Assembly (NCBI GenBank): GCA_046094385.1
Contig: JBJTHJ010000085.1
Span: 1-19,724, forward strand
Direction of reading: 5' to 3'
DNA: 19,724 nucleotides
From: ZLKRG08 sp046094385
GTDB lineage: Bacteria; Actinomycetota; Actinomycetes; Nanopelagicales; Nanopelagicaceae
Part shown: positions 13,932-19,724 of the stretch, one piece after another
How the letters are laid out: each line of letters opens with the position of its first letter
How positions within the stretch are numbered: the stretch's first letter is position 1
The notes under the pieces: generated by a model
Told to the model about the DNA's origin: nothing
Databases searched by the model: none
What the model saw: only the letters and a program-made list of their open reading frames with translations
Translations under genes and position numbers: made by a program

Positions 13932-14273
13932 ATGATTGAAGGAATCGGAATTGATGTTGTTGATATCGCACGCTTCCAAGAGTCTATAGAACGCACTCCA
14001 GGTCTAAAAGATCGTCTCTTCACCGAAAATGAGCAGCGCAAAGGCATGGCTTCTCTGGCAGCTCGCTTTGCCGCAAAAGAGGCGCTGGCAAAGGCGCTAC
14101 AAGTTCCTTCAGGATTAAATTGGCATGATTGTGAAGTAGTCAACTTAGATAATGGTCGACCAGTATTTATATTCCGCAATCAAATCGTAGATTTAGTTGA
14201 TGGTGCCAAAGTGCATCTTTCAATCTCGCATGATGCAGGTATCGCCTCGGCCATGGTGGTGATTGAAAGTTGA
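13932..14273 (+). CDS. acpS: Holo-[acyl-carrier-protein] synthase
   Basis: AcpS transfers the 4'-phosphopantetheine arm from CoA to the serine of acyl carrier protein, activating fatty-acid synthesis. The 113-residue product has the Mg-binding GIDVVDIARF (6-15, D8), the ARFAAKEALAKAL motif (44-56, E50) and HLSISHD (95-101). The ATG at 13932 places the first motif at the normal position, with an MIEGIGIDVV N-terminus typical of actinobacteria. The frame opens 48 nt earlier, but that would overlap the PAP2 gene and add atypical residues. It is 4 nt from the PAP2 stop, and its own stop is overlapped by the start of alr. Confidence 0.96.
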   Translation: MIEGIGIDVVDIARFQESIERTPGLKDRLFTENEQRKGMASLAARFAAKEALAKALQVPSGLNWHDCEVVNLDNGRPVFIFRNQIVDLVDGAKVHLSISHDAGIASAMVVIES

Positions 14274-15313
14274 GAGAGGTGATAATTGATTTAGCTGCTT
14301 TGAAAGCAAATTTGCGTTATCTGAAGGCCAAGAGCCAAAGTCCGATTATGGCAGTAGTGAAAGCAGATGCTTATGGACATGGGTTGATTCCATGCGCAAA
14401 AGCTGCAATTGAAGCTGGTGCAGATTGGCTGGGGGTAGCGCTATTAGATGAAGCGATAACGCTACGTGATGCTGGACTAACAGCGCCGATTTTGGCCTGG
14501 TTGCTCCCACCAGGTGAGAACTATGAACTGGCTGTCAAAAAGCAGATCGATCTTGGCGTCTCATCACTTGCCGCCTTTGATCAAATCAGTGCCATACCGA
14601 AAGCACGAATTCATTTAGAGGTGGAGACCGGAATGGGTCGTGGGGGATTTGCTTCAGAGTGGCCTGATTTATTAAGGCGTGATCTCTCAAAAGTAGTCGG
14701 AATTTTCACACATTTGGCAAGGGCCGATGAACCCAATGAAGTTCAAAATCAAATTCAATTAGCGAAATTCAACGAGTTCACCCAGGATTTGAAAGCGTTA
14801 GGGATTGATCCAATTAAGCATGTTGCTAACTCTGCTGCCACTATCAGCAATCCTGCTGCAAAGTTTGATCTGGTTCGTGTGGGGATCGCAATGTATGGAT
14901 TATCGCCATTGGGTAGGGATGAGAATCTAAAGCCAGCCATGAAGGTAAGAGCAAAGTTGGTGTTGGTAAAGAATTTGCCGGCTGGCCATCCGATCGGTTA
15001 TGGCGCTACAGCGCTAACTACTTCGGATACCAATATCGGGATTGTTTCAATGGGTTATGCAGATGGAATTCCAAGAAATGCTCGTGAAGTTGGCATCACC
15101 TACGAAGGCAAAGCGGCGCCGATCATTGGTCGCGTCTCAATGGATCAATTTGCAGTAGATCTAGGGGCAGATACCAACGCAAAGTCTGGCGACTGGGTAA
15201 CGGTGATAGGTGGCGCTTTCGATGCTTACTCTTGGGCCAAAGGGTGTCAGACCATTCACTATGAGATCACCACTCGAATGGCGCCACGAGTAGCGAGAAT
15301 CTATGAGGATTGA
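14270..15313 (+). CDS. alr: Alanine racemase (PLP-dependent)
   Basis: Alr makes D-alanine for peptidoglycan cross-bridges. The 347-residue product is a type III-fold PLP enzyme: the lysine forming the internal aldimine is K31 in VVKADAYGHG. The barrel motifs HLEVETGMGRGG (115-126) and RVGIAMYGLSP (203-213) follow, and the second catalytic base is Y244 in PIGYGATAL. The C-terminal beta domain has GRVSMDQFAVDL. The TTG at 14270 overlaps the acpS stop (TTGA). A GTG three codons later (14279) is an alternative, but the longer N-terminus REVIIDLAALKANLR fits the family better. Its length is at the short end for the family (usually about 360-390). Confidence 0.95.
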   Translation: MREVIIDLAALKANLRYLKAKSQSPIMAVVKADAYGHGLIPCAKAAIEAGADWLGVALLDEAITLRDAGLTAPILAWLLPPGENYELAVKKQIDLGVSSLAAFDQISAIPKARIHLEVETGMGRGGFASEWPDLLRRDLSKVVGIFTHLARADEPNEVQNQIQLAKFNEFTQDLKALGIDPIKHVANSAATISNPAAKFDLVRVGIAMYGLSPLGRDENLKPAMKVRAKLVLVKNLPAGHPIGYGATALTTSDTNIGIVSMGYADGIPRNAREVGITYEGKAAPIIGRVSMDQFAVDLGADTNAKSGDWVTVIGGAFDAYSWAKGCQTIHYEITTRMAPRVARIYED

Positions 15314-15734
15314 AAGCGCGAAGCAGATGCGCAAATTGGGCGAGCGGTTAGGCGCACAATTGAAAGTTGGCGATGTGGTCGCTTTGGTGGGGCCACTTGG
15401 CGCTGGCAAAACAGAGCTGGCTAAGGGAATTGCAAAGGTCTTTGCAATCGATGAAGTAACTTCACCTACCTTTGTGATCGCTAGAAGTTACAAGAGCAAT
15501 CCACCGTTAATACATATGGATGCTTACCGGTTATTGGCAGGAGCTAATCCGCTAATCGAACTAGAGGATCTGGATCTAGATGCAGAGTCAGCCATCACGA
15601 TCATCGAGTGGGGTGGCGAATTGGTGAGCCATATATCAAGTGATTTTCTAGAGGTAGATATCAATAGAGACCAGGAAGTGCGTGAAGTTAATTTCAAAGG
15701 CCACGGCCCAAGATGGCATGGATTTTCGATATGA
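15303..15734 (+). CDS. tsaE: tRNA threonylcarbamoyladenosine biosynthesis ATPase TsaE
   Basis: TsaE is the P-loop ATPase that drives the TsaB-TsaD complex in making t6A37 on ANN-decoding tRNAs. The 143-residue product has Walker A GPLGAGKT (30-37), the SPTFVIARSY switch (54-63), HMDAYRL (71-77) and the Walker B-like IIEWGG (100-105). Its ATG overlaps the end of alr by 11 nt. Its stop overlaps the tsaB start (ATGA), so it is probably translationally coupled on both sides. Confidence 0.95.
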   Translation: MRIESAKQMRKLGERLGAQLKVGDVVALVGPLGAGKTELAKGIAKVFAIDEVTSPTFVIARSYKSNPPLIHMDAYRLLAGANPLIELEDLDLDAESAITIIEWGGELVSHISSDFLEVDINRDQEVREVNFKGHGPRWHGFSI

Positions 15735-16309
15735 AAGTGACTTTAGCTATTGATACTGCGACCGCGCGTACCCAATTCGCATTATTCAAAGGTGATGATT
15801 TGATTTGGCAAGAGATCGAAGATGGCGCGACTACTCACGGAGATGTACTTGGCAAATTTGGTCAACGTGCTGCAAGTGAGAATATCGATCAAGTAATTGT
15901 AGGTATGGGTCCAGGGCCATTTACCGGATTACGAACCGGAATTATCTTTGCCAGGGCATTTGCATTTGCCAGAGGTCTTCCAGTCCACGGAGTCTGTTCT
16001 TTGGATGCCATTGCTTATTCGATCACTGAGTCCGAATTTATTGTGGCCACTGATGCTAGACGAAAAGAACTCTATTGGGCTCGCTACAAAGATGGAGAGC
16101 GTGTTGACGGTCCAAATGTGAGCGCACCTTCAGCACTTCCAAAATTACCCACCTTTGGCGAAGGCGCTTTGAAGTACCAAATCAGCCAATCTCAAAATCA
16201 TCTTTACCCAGAGCTAAGTGCTTTCACAAAGTTAATCGAAATAGCGCAGATTACCGAGCCTTTGTATTTGCGCCATCCGGATGCGGTCCCAACTTCGGAG
16301 CGCAAATGA
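15731..16309 (+). CDS. tsaB: tRNA threonylcarbamoyladenosine biosynthesis protein TsaB
   Basis: TsaB is an inactive ASKHA-fold paralogue that dimerises with TsaD and is required for t6A formation. The 192-residue product begins MKVTLAIDTATARTQFAL, the usual N-terminus, and has the family signature GMGPGPFTGLRTG (58-70). The second half is poorly conserved, as is normal. The ATG at 15731 is chosen because it forms the 4-nt ATGA overlap with tsaE and gives the canonical first strand. An in-frame ATG at 15713 would add MAWIFD. Neither start has a clear Shine-Dalgarno. Confidence 0.94.
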   Translation: MKVTLAIDTATARTQFALFKGDDLIWQEIEDGATTHGDVLGKFGQRAASENIDQVIVGMGPGPFTGLRTGIIFARAFAFARGLPVHGVCSLDAIAYSITESEFIVATDARRKELYWARYKDGERVDGPNVSAPSALPKLPTFGEGALKYQISQSQNHLYPELSAFTKLIEIAQITEPLYLRHPDAVPTSERK

Positions 16310-16749
16310 TTAGCTATCGCGCTGCCACCGTGCTTGATCTACCAGTTTTAGTCTCGCTGGATCGTGAGTACTTTGCAGAGACTGCTTGGCCCATCGAACA
16401 ATTTAGAGAAGAAATCAGTGGACCAACGCGCAGATTCATAATTGGCGAGGATGACAAAGAGATAATTGCATACGCGGGTGCATTTCTGCCAAGTGTCGGC
16501 GCAGAAGCGGATCTGATGACCATCGCGGTAAACCCCAAATATCGAAGGCAAGGAATCGCCTCCTTCTTAATCGCTGAACTCGAGAAATGGGCGAAATCAA
16601 AGGGCGGCGAAGCCATGATGCTCGAGGTTGATATCGCCAACTTGGATGCAATCGCACTGTATTTGAAAATTGGTTACCAGAAGTTAAATGTCCGTAAGAA
16701 TTATTATGGTTACGGTAAAGATGCTCAAATAATGAGGCGAGAATTATGA
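16306..16749 (+). CDS. rimI: Ribosomal-protein-alanine N-acetyltransferase RimI-like
   Basis: This is a GNAT-fold N-acetyltransferase. RimI acetylates the N-terminus of ribosomal protein S18, and related enzymes act on other proteins. The 147-residue product has the acetyl-CoA loop RRQGIA (80-85) and the RimI-type C-terminal region: LEVDIANLDAIALYLKIGY (106-124), then VRKNYYGYGKDAQIM with the tyrosines near 133-136. It overlaps tsaB by ATGA and tsaD by ATGA. Its position between tsaB and tsaD is characteristic of actinobacteria and firmicutes and supports the assignment; the true substrate was not determined. Confidence 0.93.
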   Translation: MISYRAATVLDLPVLVSLDREYFAETAWPIEQFREEISGPTRRFIIGEDDKEIIAYAGAFLPSVGAEADLMTIAVNPKYRRQGIASFLIAELEKWAKSKGGEAMMLEVDIANLDAIALYLKIGYQKLNVRKNYYGYGKDAQIMRREL

Positions 16750-17747
16750 GCATCGTGCTAGGTATCGAAACTTCGTGCGACGAGACTGCAATTGGAATCG
16801 TCCGTGATCGCACCTTACTTGCCAACGTGATCTCATCCAGCATGGACGAACATGCTCGCTTTGGTGGTGTGGTTCCAGAAATCGCAAGTCGTGCGCATCT
16901 AGAATCCTTTTTAAATGTCTTAAAGCAAGCGCTATCAGATGCTAATTTAAAGATGGCAGATGTAGATGCAATCGCAGTTACAGAGGGGCCGGGTCTAATT
17001 GGTGCGCTCTTGGTGGGTGTAGCAGGCGCGACTGGACTTGCAACTGCACTTGATAAACCACTCTACGGAGTAAACCATTTGACTTCACATATCGCAGTTG
17101 ACTACCTAACTCATGAACAGGAGATAGAGCCGACGATTGCACTTTTGGTAAGCGGAGGACACTCATCTTTACTTCAAGTAAATGAGATCACCAAAGATGT
17201 TAAGAAACTTGGTGCAACTATGGATGATGCCGCCGGCGAAGCATTCGATAAGATCGCTCGAATTTTGAATTTAGGTTTTCCAGGTGGACCAGCAATAGAT
17301 CGTGAGGCCACATTCGGTCAGGTCAATATTGAATTTCCACGTGGACTGACCACTGCTGAAGATTGGCGAACTCGTCCCTACCATTTCTCATTCTCAGGGC
17401 TAAAGACCGCGGTAGCCAGATATATTGAGCAGACTCCAAATAATGTTCGAGCCGATGTTGCCGCCTCCTTCCAAGAGGCGATTGTGGATGTCCTGCTTTT
17501 GAAAGCACTTCGAGCCTGTAAAGATTCTGGTATCGATCGCTTGGTCATCGCAGGTGGGGTGGCAGCTAATTCCAGACTTCGCCAGGTCGCCAAAGAGAGA
17601 TCTGAGAGATCCGGGATTCGCCTACATATTCCAAGCCCTGCGCTCTGTACCGATAATGGGGCGATGGTGGCGGCCCTAGGTAGCCTGTTAGTCGCAGGTG
17701 GCCAGGCTGCCAAAGGGGCGCTTGCAGACTCTGCCCTTGCTATATAG
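16746..17747 (+). CDS. tsaD: tRNA N6-adenosine threonylcarbamoyltransferase TsaD
   Basis: TsaD transfers the threonylcarbamoyl group from threonylcarbamoyl-AMP to A37 of tRNA. The 333-residue product has the ASKHA ATPase fold. GIETSCDETA is at 6-15, with the conserved loop EGPGLIGAL near 80-88. The metal-binding histidines are H111 and H115 (NHLTSHI), with the third ligand D303 (CTDNGAM). SGGHS is at 136-140 and GGVAANS near 270-276. Length and motifs are normal. It ends the overlapping acpS-to-tsaD run. Its stop lies inside a duplicated palindrome, before the groES promoter. TsaC, which makes the intermediate, is not in the window. Confidence 0.97.
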   Translation: MSIVLGIETSCDETAIGIVRDRTLLANVISSSMDEHARFGGVVPEIASRAHLESFLNVLKQALSDANLKMADVDAIAVTEGPGLIGALLVGVAGATGLATALDKPLYGVNHLTSHIAVDYLTHEQEIEPTIALLVSGGHSSLLQVNEITKDVKKLGATMDDAAGEAFDKIARILNLGFPGGPAIDREATFGQVNIEFPRGLTTAEDWRTRPYHFSFSGLKTAVARYIEQTPNNVRADVAASFQEAIVDVLLLKALRACKDSGIDRLVIAGGVAANSRLRQVAKERSERSGIRLHIPSPALCTDNGAMVAALGSLLVAGGQAAKGALADSALAI

Positions 17748-17762
17748 CGGGCTATATAGCGG
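17739..17762. repeat. 12-bp tandem duplication of a palindrome at the tsaD stop
   Basis: GCTATATAGCGG occurs twice back to back (17739-17750 and 17751-17762), and GCTATATAGC is itself a palindrome. The first copy contains the last tsaD codons and its TAG stop (17745-17747). Because 12 is a multiple of three, the second copy puts another in-frame TAG at 17757-17759. In RNA, 17739-17746 can pair with 17753-17760 around a 6-nt loop. No T-tract follows, so it is at most an unusual terminator. Confidence 0.8.
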
Positions 17763-17778
17763 GCCGAAGCTGCCGATT

Positions 17779-17806
17779 TTGAATATTTACGCCTGATTAT
17801 TAACCT
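17779..17806 (+). promoter_or_regulatory. Predicted promoter of groES-groEL
   Basis: TTGAAT (17779-17784) and TAACCT (17801-17806) are separated by 16 nt and resemble vegetative -35 and actinobacterial -10 (TANNNT) boxes. The predicted start, near 17813, falls at the upstream edge of the CIRCE operator. This is the normal geometry for HrcA repression. Confidence 0.6.
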
Positions 17807-17813
17807 TTAGCCC

Positions 17814-17840
17814 TTAGCACTTGGCAGTAGAGAGTGCTAA
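17814..17840 (+). promoter_or_regulatory. CIRCE operator (HrcA binding site)
   Basis: TTAGCACTT (17814-17822), a 9-nt spacer and GAGTGCTAA (17832-17840) match the CIRCE consensus TTAGCACTC-N9-GAGTGCTAA with a single mismatch at the last base of the left arm. It lies about 35 nt before the groES start, behind the predicted promoter. HrcA is known to bind such sites and repress groESL until heat shock; hrcA itself is not in the window. Confidence 0.93.
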
Positions 17841-17874
17841 TTACAAGATCTATCCCACTTTTAAGGAGTAATCA

Positions 17875-18168
17875 ATGGGCGTAAATATCAAGCCACTTGA
17901 AGATCGCATTGTCGTAAAGCCGTCGACTGCGGAGCAGACAACTGCATCAGGTTTAGTAATTCCAGATACTGCTAAAGAGAAGCCGCAAGAGGGGACCGTG
18001 GTTGCTGTTGGACCAGGTCGCTTCGATGATGGGGTTCGCGTGCCAATGGATGTGAAAGTTGGCGATGTTGTGCTTTATAGCAAATATGGTGGAACCGAAG
18101 TTAAGTACAACAACGACGAATACCTAGTGCTATCTGCTCGCGACATTCTCGCAGTTATTGAAAAATAA
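17875..18168 (+). CDS. groES: Co-chaperonin GroES
   Basis: GroES caps the GroEL ring and encloses the folding chamber. The 97-residue product is the standard length, beginning MGVNIKPLEDRIVVKP, with the mobile loop near residues 17-34 (TTASGLVIPDTAKEKPQEG), followed by VGDVVLYSKYGGTEVKYNNDEYLVLSARDILAVI. The ATG follows AAGGAG (17862-17867). CIRCE regulation and the adjoining groEL make this the stress-regulated groESL operon. Confidence 0.98.
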   Translation: MGVNIKPLEDRIVVKPSTAEQTTASGLVIPDTAKEKPQEGTVVAVGPGRFDDGVRVPMDVKVGDVVLYSKYGGTEVKYNNDEYLVLSARDILAVIEK

Positions 18169-18199
18169 AGATTAATTAGAAGATTAAGAGGAAGCGATA

Positions 18200-19696
18200 A
18201 TGGCTGGAAAGCAATTACATTTCGATGAGGTAGCCCGTCGAGCGATGGAGCGCGGGGTAAATATCCTGGCAGATACCGTCAAAGTAACTCTTGGCCCTAA
18301 GGGGCGCAATGTCGTGATCGCAAAATCTTTTGGCGCACCACTTATTACTAATGATGGTGTAACTATCGCCAAGGAGATCGAGCTATCTGATCCGGCAGAG
18401 AATATGGGCGCACAATTAGTTAAAGAGGTCGCTACCAAGACCAACGATGTCGCAGGAGATGGTACCACCACCGCCACTGTGCTTGCACAAGCGATGGTCA
18501 AAGAGGGACTTCGTAACTTGGCAGCTGGCGCACAGCCAATGGATCTGAAGATTGGCATCGAAGCTGCGGTCGCTAAAGTCTCTGAGACTTTGAGTTCTCA
18601 TGCCACGCCAATCAGTGGCAAAGATCAGATTGCCAACGTGGCAACTATCTCTGCTCAAGATCGCGCAATCGGAGAGCTAATTGCAGAGGCGATGGATAAG
18701 GTTGGAAAAGATGGCGTCATCACCGTCGAAGAATCTTCTACTACCGCACTGGAATTAGATTTCACTGAAGGAATGCAGTTCGATAAGGGCTTTATTTCGC
18801 CATATTTCGTAACTGATACCGATCGGATGGAGGCAGTTCTAGACGATCCATATATTTTGATCTCAGGCGGAAAGATTTCAGCGCTCGCTGAATTACTGCC
18901 AATTCTTGAGAAAGTCGCACAGACTTCAAAACCACTTCTGATCATCGCCGAAGATGTTGAAGGCGAGGCTCTATCTACTCTTGTGGTCAACAAGATGCGC
19001 GGAGTCTTCGCATCGGCCGCAGTCAAAGCCCCAGGCTTTGGCGATCGTCGTAAGGCGATGCTGCAAGATATGGCGATCTTAACTGGCGCAACTGTGGTGA
19101 CCACCGAAATTGGTATGAAGCTCGATCAAGTTGGACTTGAAGTTTTGGGTCGTGCGCGTCGCGTGGTGCTTGATAAGGACAACACCACCATCGTTGATGG
19201 TGCGGGCGAGAAGCAACGAGTACAAGATCGCATCTCAGAAATTCGCAAAGAGATTGAGATTACCGATTCCGATTGGGATCGCACCAAGTTGCAAGAGCGC
19301 TTAGCAAAATTAGCTGGTGGCGTTTGCGTAATCAAAGTTGGTGCGCACACTGAAGTTGAGTTGAAAGAGAAGAAACTTCGCCTTGAAGATGCTATCTCTG
19401 CAACTCGTGCTGCCGTAGAAGAAGGAATCGTGGTCGGTGGAGGTGCGGCGTTAGTTCACGCAGCAGATTCACTAGAAGGTGATCTCGGATTTACGGGCGA
19501 TAAGGCGGTTGGTGTCCGATTAGTTCGCAAAGCATGTGATGAACCGCTTCGTTGGATCGCTGAGAATGCTGGCCTTGAAGGCTATGTCGTAGTTTCAAAG
19601 GTACGTACCATGAAACCAAATGAAGGTTTCAACGCTGCGACTGATGTATATGGCGATTTAAATAAAGATGGTGTTATCGATCCACTGGATCGATAA
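18200..19696 (+). CDS. groEL: Chaperonin GroEL, 3' end missing (truncated by terminal palindrome)
   Basis: GroEL is the 60-kDa ATP-dependent folding chamber. The readable protein starts MAGKQLHFDEVARRAMERG and includes the ATP-site motifs TLGPKGRNV (about 31-39) and DGTTTATV (about 86-93), plus the equatorial and apical domains through FNAATDVYGDL near residue 480. The last genuine residues are about DGVIDP. The final codons, LDR and stop, come from the fold-back that begins at 19685-19686, so the TAA at 19694-19696 is not real. Normal GroEL continues for about 45 residues with a KVTRSAL-type segment. The C-terminal tail, which separates actinobacterial GroEL1 (His-rich) from GroEL2 (Gly-Met), is therefore not visible. 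The ATG follows AAGAGGAAG. Confidence 0.95.
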   Translation: MAGKQLHFDEVARRAMERGVNILADTVKVTLGPKGRNVVIAKSFGAPLITNDGVTIAKEIELSDPAENMGAQLVKEVATKTNDVAGDGTTTATVLAQAMVKEGLRNLAAGAQPMDLKIGIEAAVAKVSETLSSHATPISGKDQIANVATISAQDRAIGELIAEAMDKVGKDGVITVEESSTTALELDFTEGMQFDKGFISPYFVTDTDRMEAVLDDPYILISGGKISALAELLPILEKVAQTSKPLLIIAEDVEGEALSTLVVNKMRGVFASAAVKAPGFGDRRKAMLQDMAILTGATVVTTEIGMKLDQVGLEVLGRARRVVLDKDNTTIVDGAGEKQRVQDRISEIRKEIEITDSDWDRTKLQERLAKLAGGVCVIKVGAHTEVELKEKKLRLEDAISATRAAVEEGIVVGGGAALVHAADSLEGDLGFTGDKAVGVRLVRKACDEPLRWIAENAGLEGYVVVSKVRTMKPNEGFNAATDVYGDLNKDGVIDPLDR

Positions 19697-19724
19697 CACC
19701 ATCTTTATTTAAATCGCCATATAC
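19646..19724. repeat. Near-perfect terminal palindrome at right end (fold-back artefact)
   Basis: Bases 19646-19684 (39 nt) are the exact reverse complement of 19686-19724, around a single C at 19685. The left arm is genuine groEL coding sequence; the right arm is its inverted copy and runs to the final base. It breaks groEL within a conserved part of the protein, so it is almost certainly an assembly or library artefact. Confidence 0.95.

Noticed and set aside
15713..15730. Upstream ATG start for tsaB
   Set aside because: The ATGA overlap at 15731 and the typical MKVTLAIDTAT N-terminus fit better, although the longer form cannot be excluded.
18655..19104. Minus-strand open frames, for example opposite groEL (18655-19104), rpsK/rpsD and tsaD
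   Set aside because: They lie wholly opposite strong conserved genes, have low-complexity Ser/Arg/Ala-rich translations and no recognisable domain; they are shadows of coding bias.
1..19724. Palindromes at both ends as hairpin telomeres of a linear element
   Set aside because: The right one interrupts groEL inside a conserved segment and the left one lies in the middle of a ribosomal-protein operon; both stop exactly at the window edge. Fold-back artefacts explain this more simply.
1..19724. CRISPR arrays, tRNAs, insertion sequences, toxin-antitoxin or defence genes
   Set aside because: No repeat-spacer pattern, cloverleaf, transposase motif or accessory gene was seen; all coding space is accounted for by housekeeping genes.

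Overview
The window is a 19.7-kb stretch of housekeeping chromosome in which every gene is on the + strand. Gene order and protein motifs point to an actinobacterium: secY-adk-map-infA-rpmJ-rpsM-rpsK-rpsD-rpoA-rplQ-truA, then rplM-rpsI-glmM-glmS, then acpS-alr-tsaE-tsaB-rimI-tsaD and groES-groEL. The base composition is moderate (roughly mid-40s % GC by eye, not computed), the genes overlap or nearly touch, and GTG and TTG starts are common. This fits a streamlined low-GC actinobacterium such as the freshwater acI / Nanopelagicales group. That assignment is an inference from memory of the families; no search was run.

Layout. (1) 1-88 is a perfect inverted repeat at the left end, best read as an assembly or library fold-back. 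(2) 99-2873 holds secY, adk and map, the end of the spc-type ribosomal operon. (3) 2874-3354 holds a likely internal promoter flanked by an inverted repeat, then infA and rpmJ. (4) 3355-6460 holds a structured 167-nt leader and the alpha operon rpsM-rpsK-rpsD-rpoA-rplQ, closed by an intrinsic terminator at 6483-6514 that lies inside the first codons of truA. (5) 6476-8953 holds truA and an ABC-F ATPase. (6) 8964-13927 holds a promoter, rplM-rpsI, glmM-glmS and a PAP2 phosphatase. (7) 13932-17747 holds acpS-alr-tsaE-tsaB-rimI-tsaD; the last five genes of this run each overlap the previous one by 3-11 nt. (8) 17779-19696 holds a promoter, a CIRCE operator, groES, and groEL cut off near its C-terminus by a second fold-back palindrome (19646-19724).

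Functionally the genes cover protein export (SecY), nucleotide balance (Adk), N-terminal methionine removal (Map), translation initiation and ribosome assembly (IF-1, L36, S13, S11, S4, L17, L13, S9), the RNA polymerase alpha subunit, and tRNA modification (TruA; TsaE/TsaB/TsaD for t6A). Others cover ribosomal N-acetylation (RimI), amino-sugar and cell-wall precursors (GlmS, GlmM, Alr, probably the PAP2 enzyme), acyl-carrier activation (AcpS) and protein folding (GroES/GroEL). No tRNA, rRNA, CRISPR array, insertion sequence or phage gene is visible, and no gap between genes exceeds 167 nt. There is no obvious new gene system. The points most worth a second look are the pseudoknot-capable leader ahead of the alpha operon, the terminator embedded in the truA start, the inverted repeat around the infA promoter, and the artefactual palindromes at both ends.
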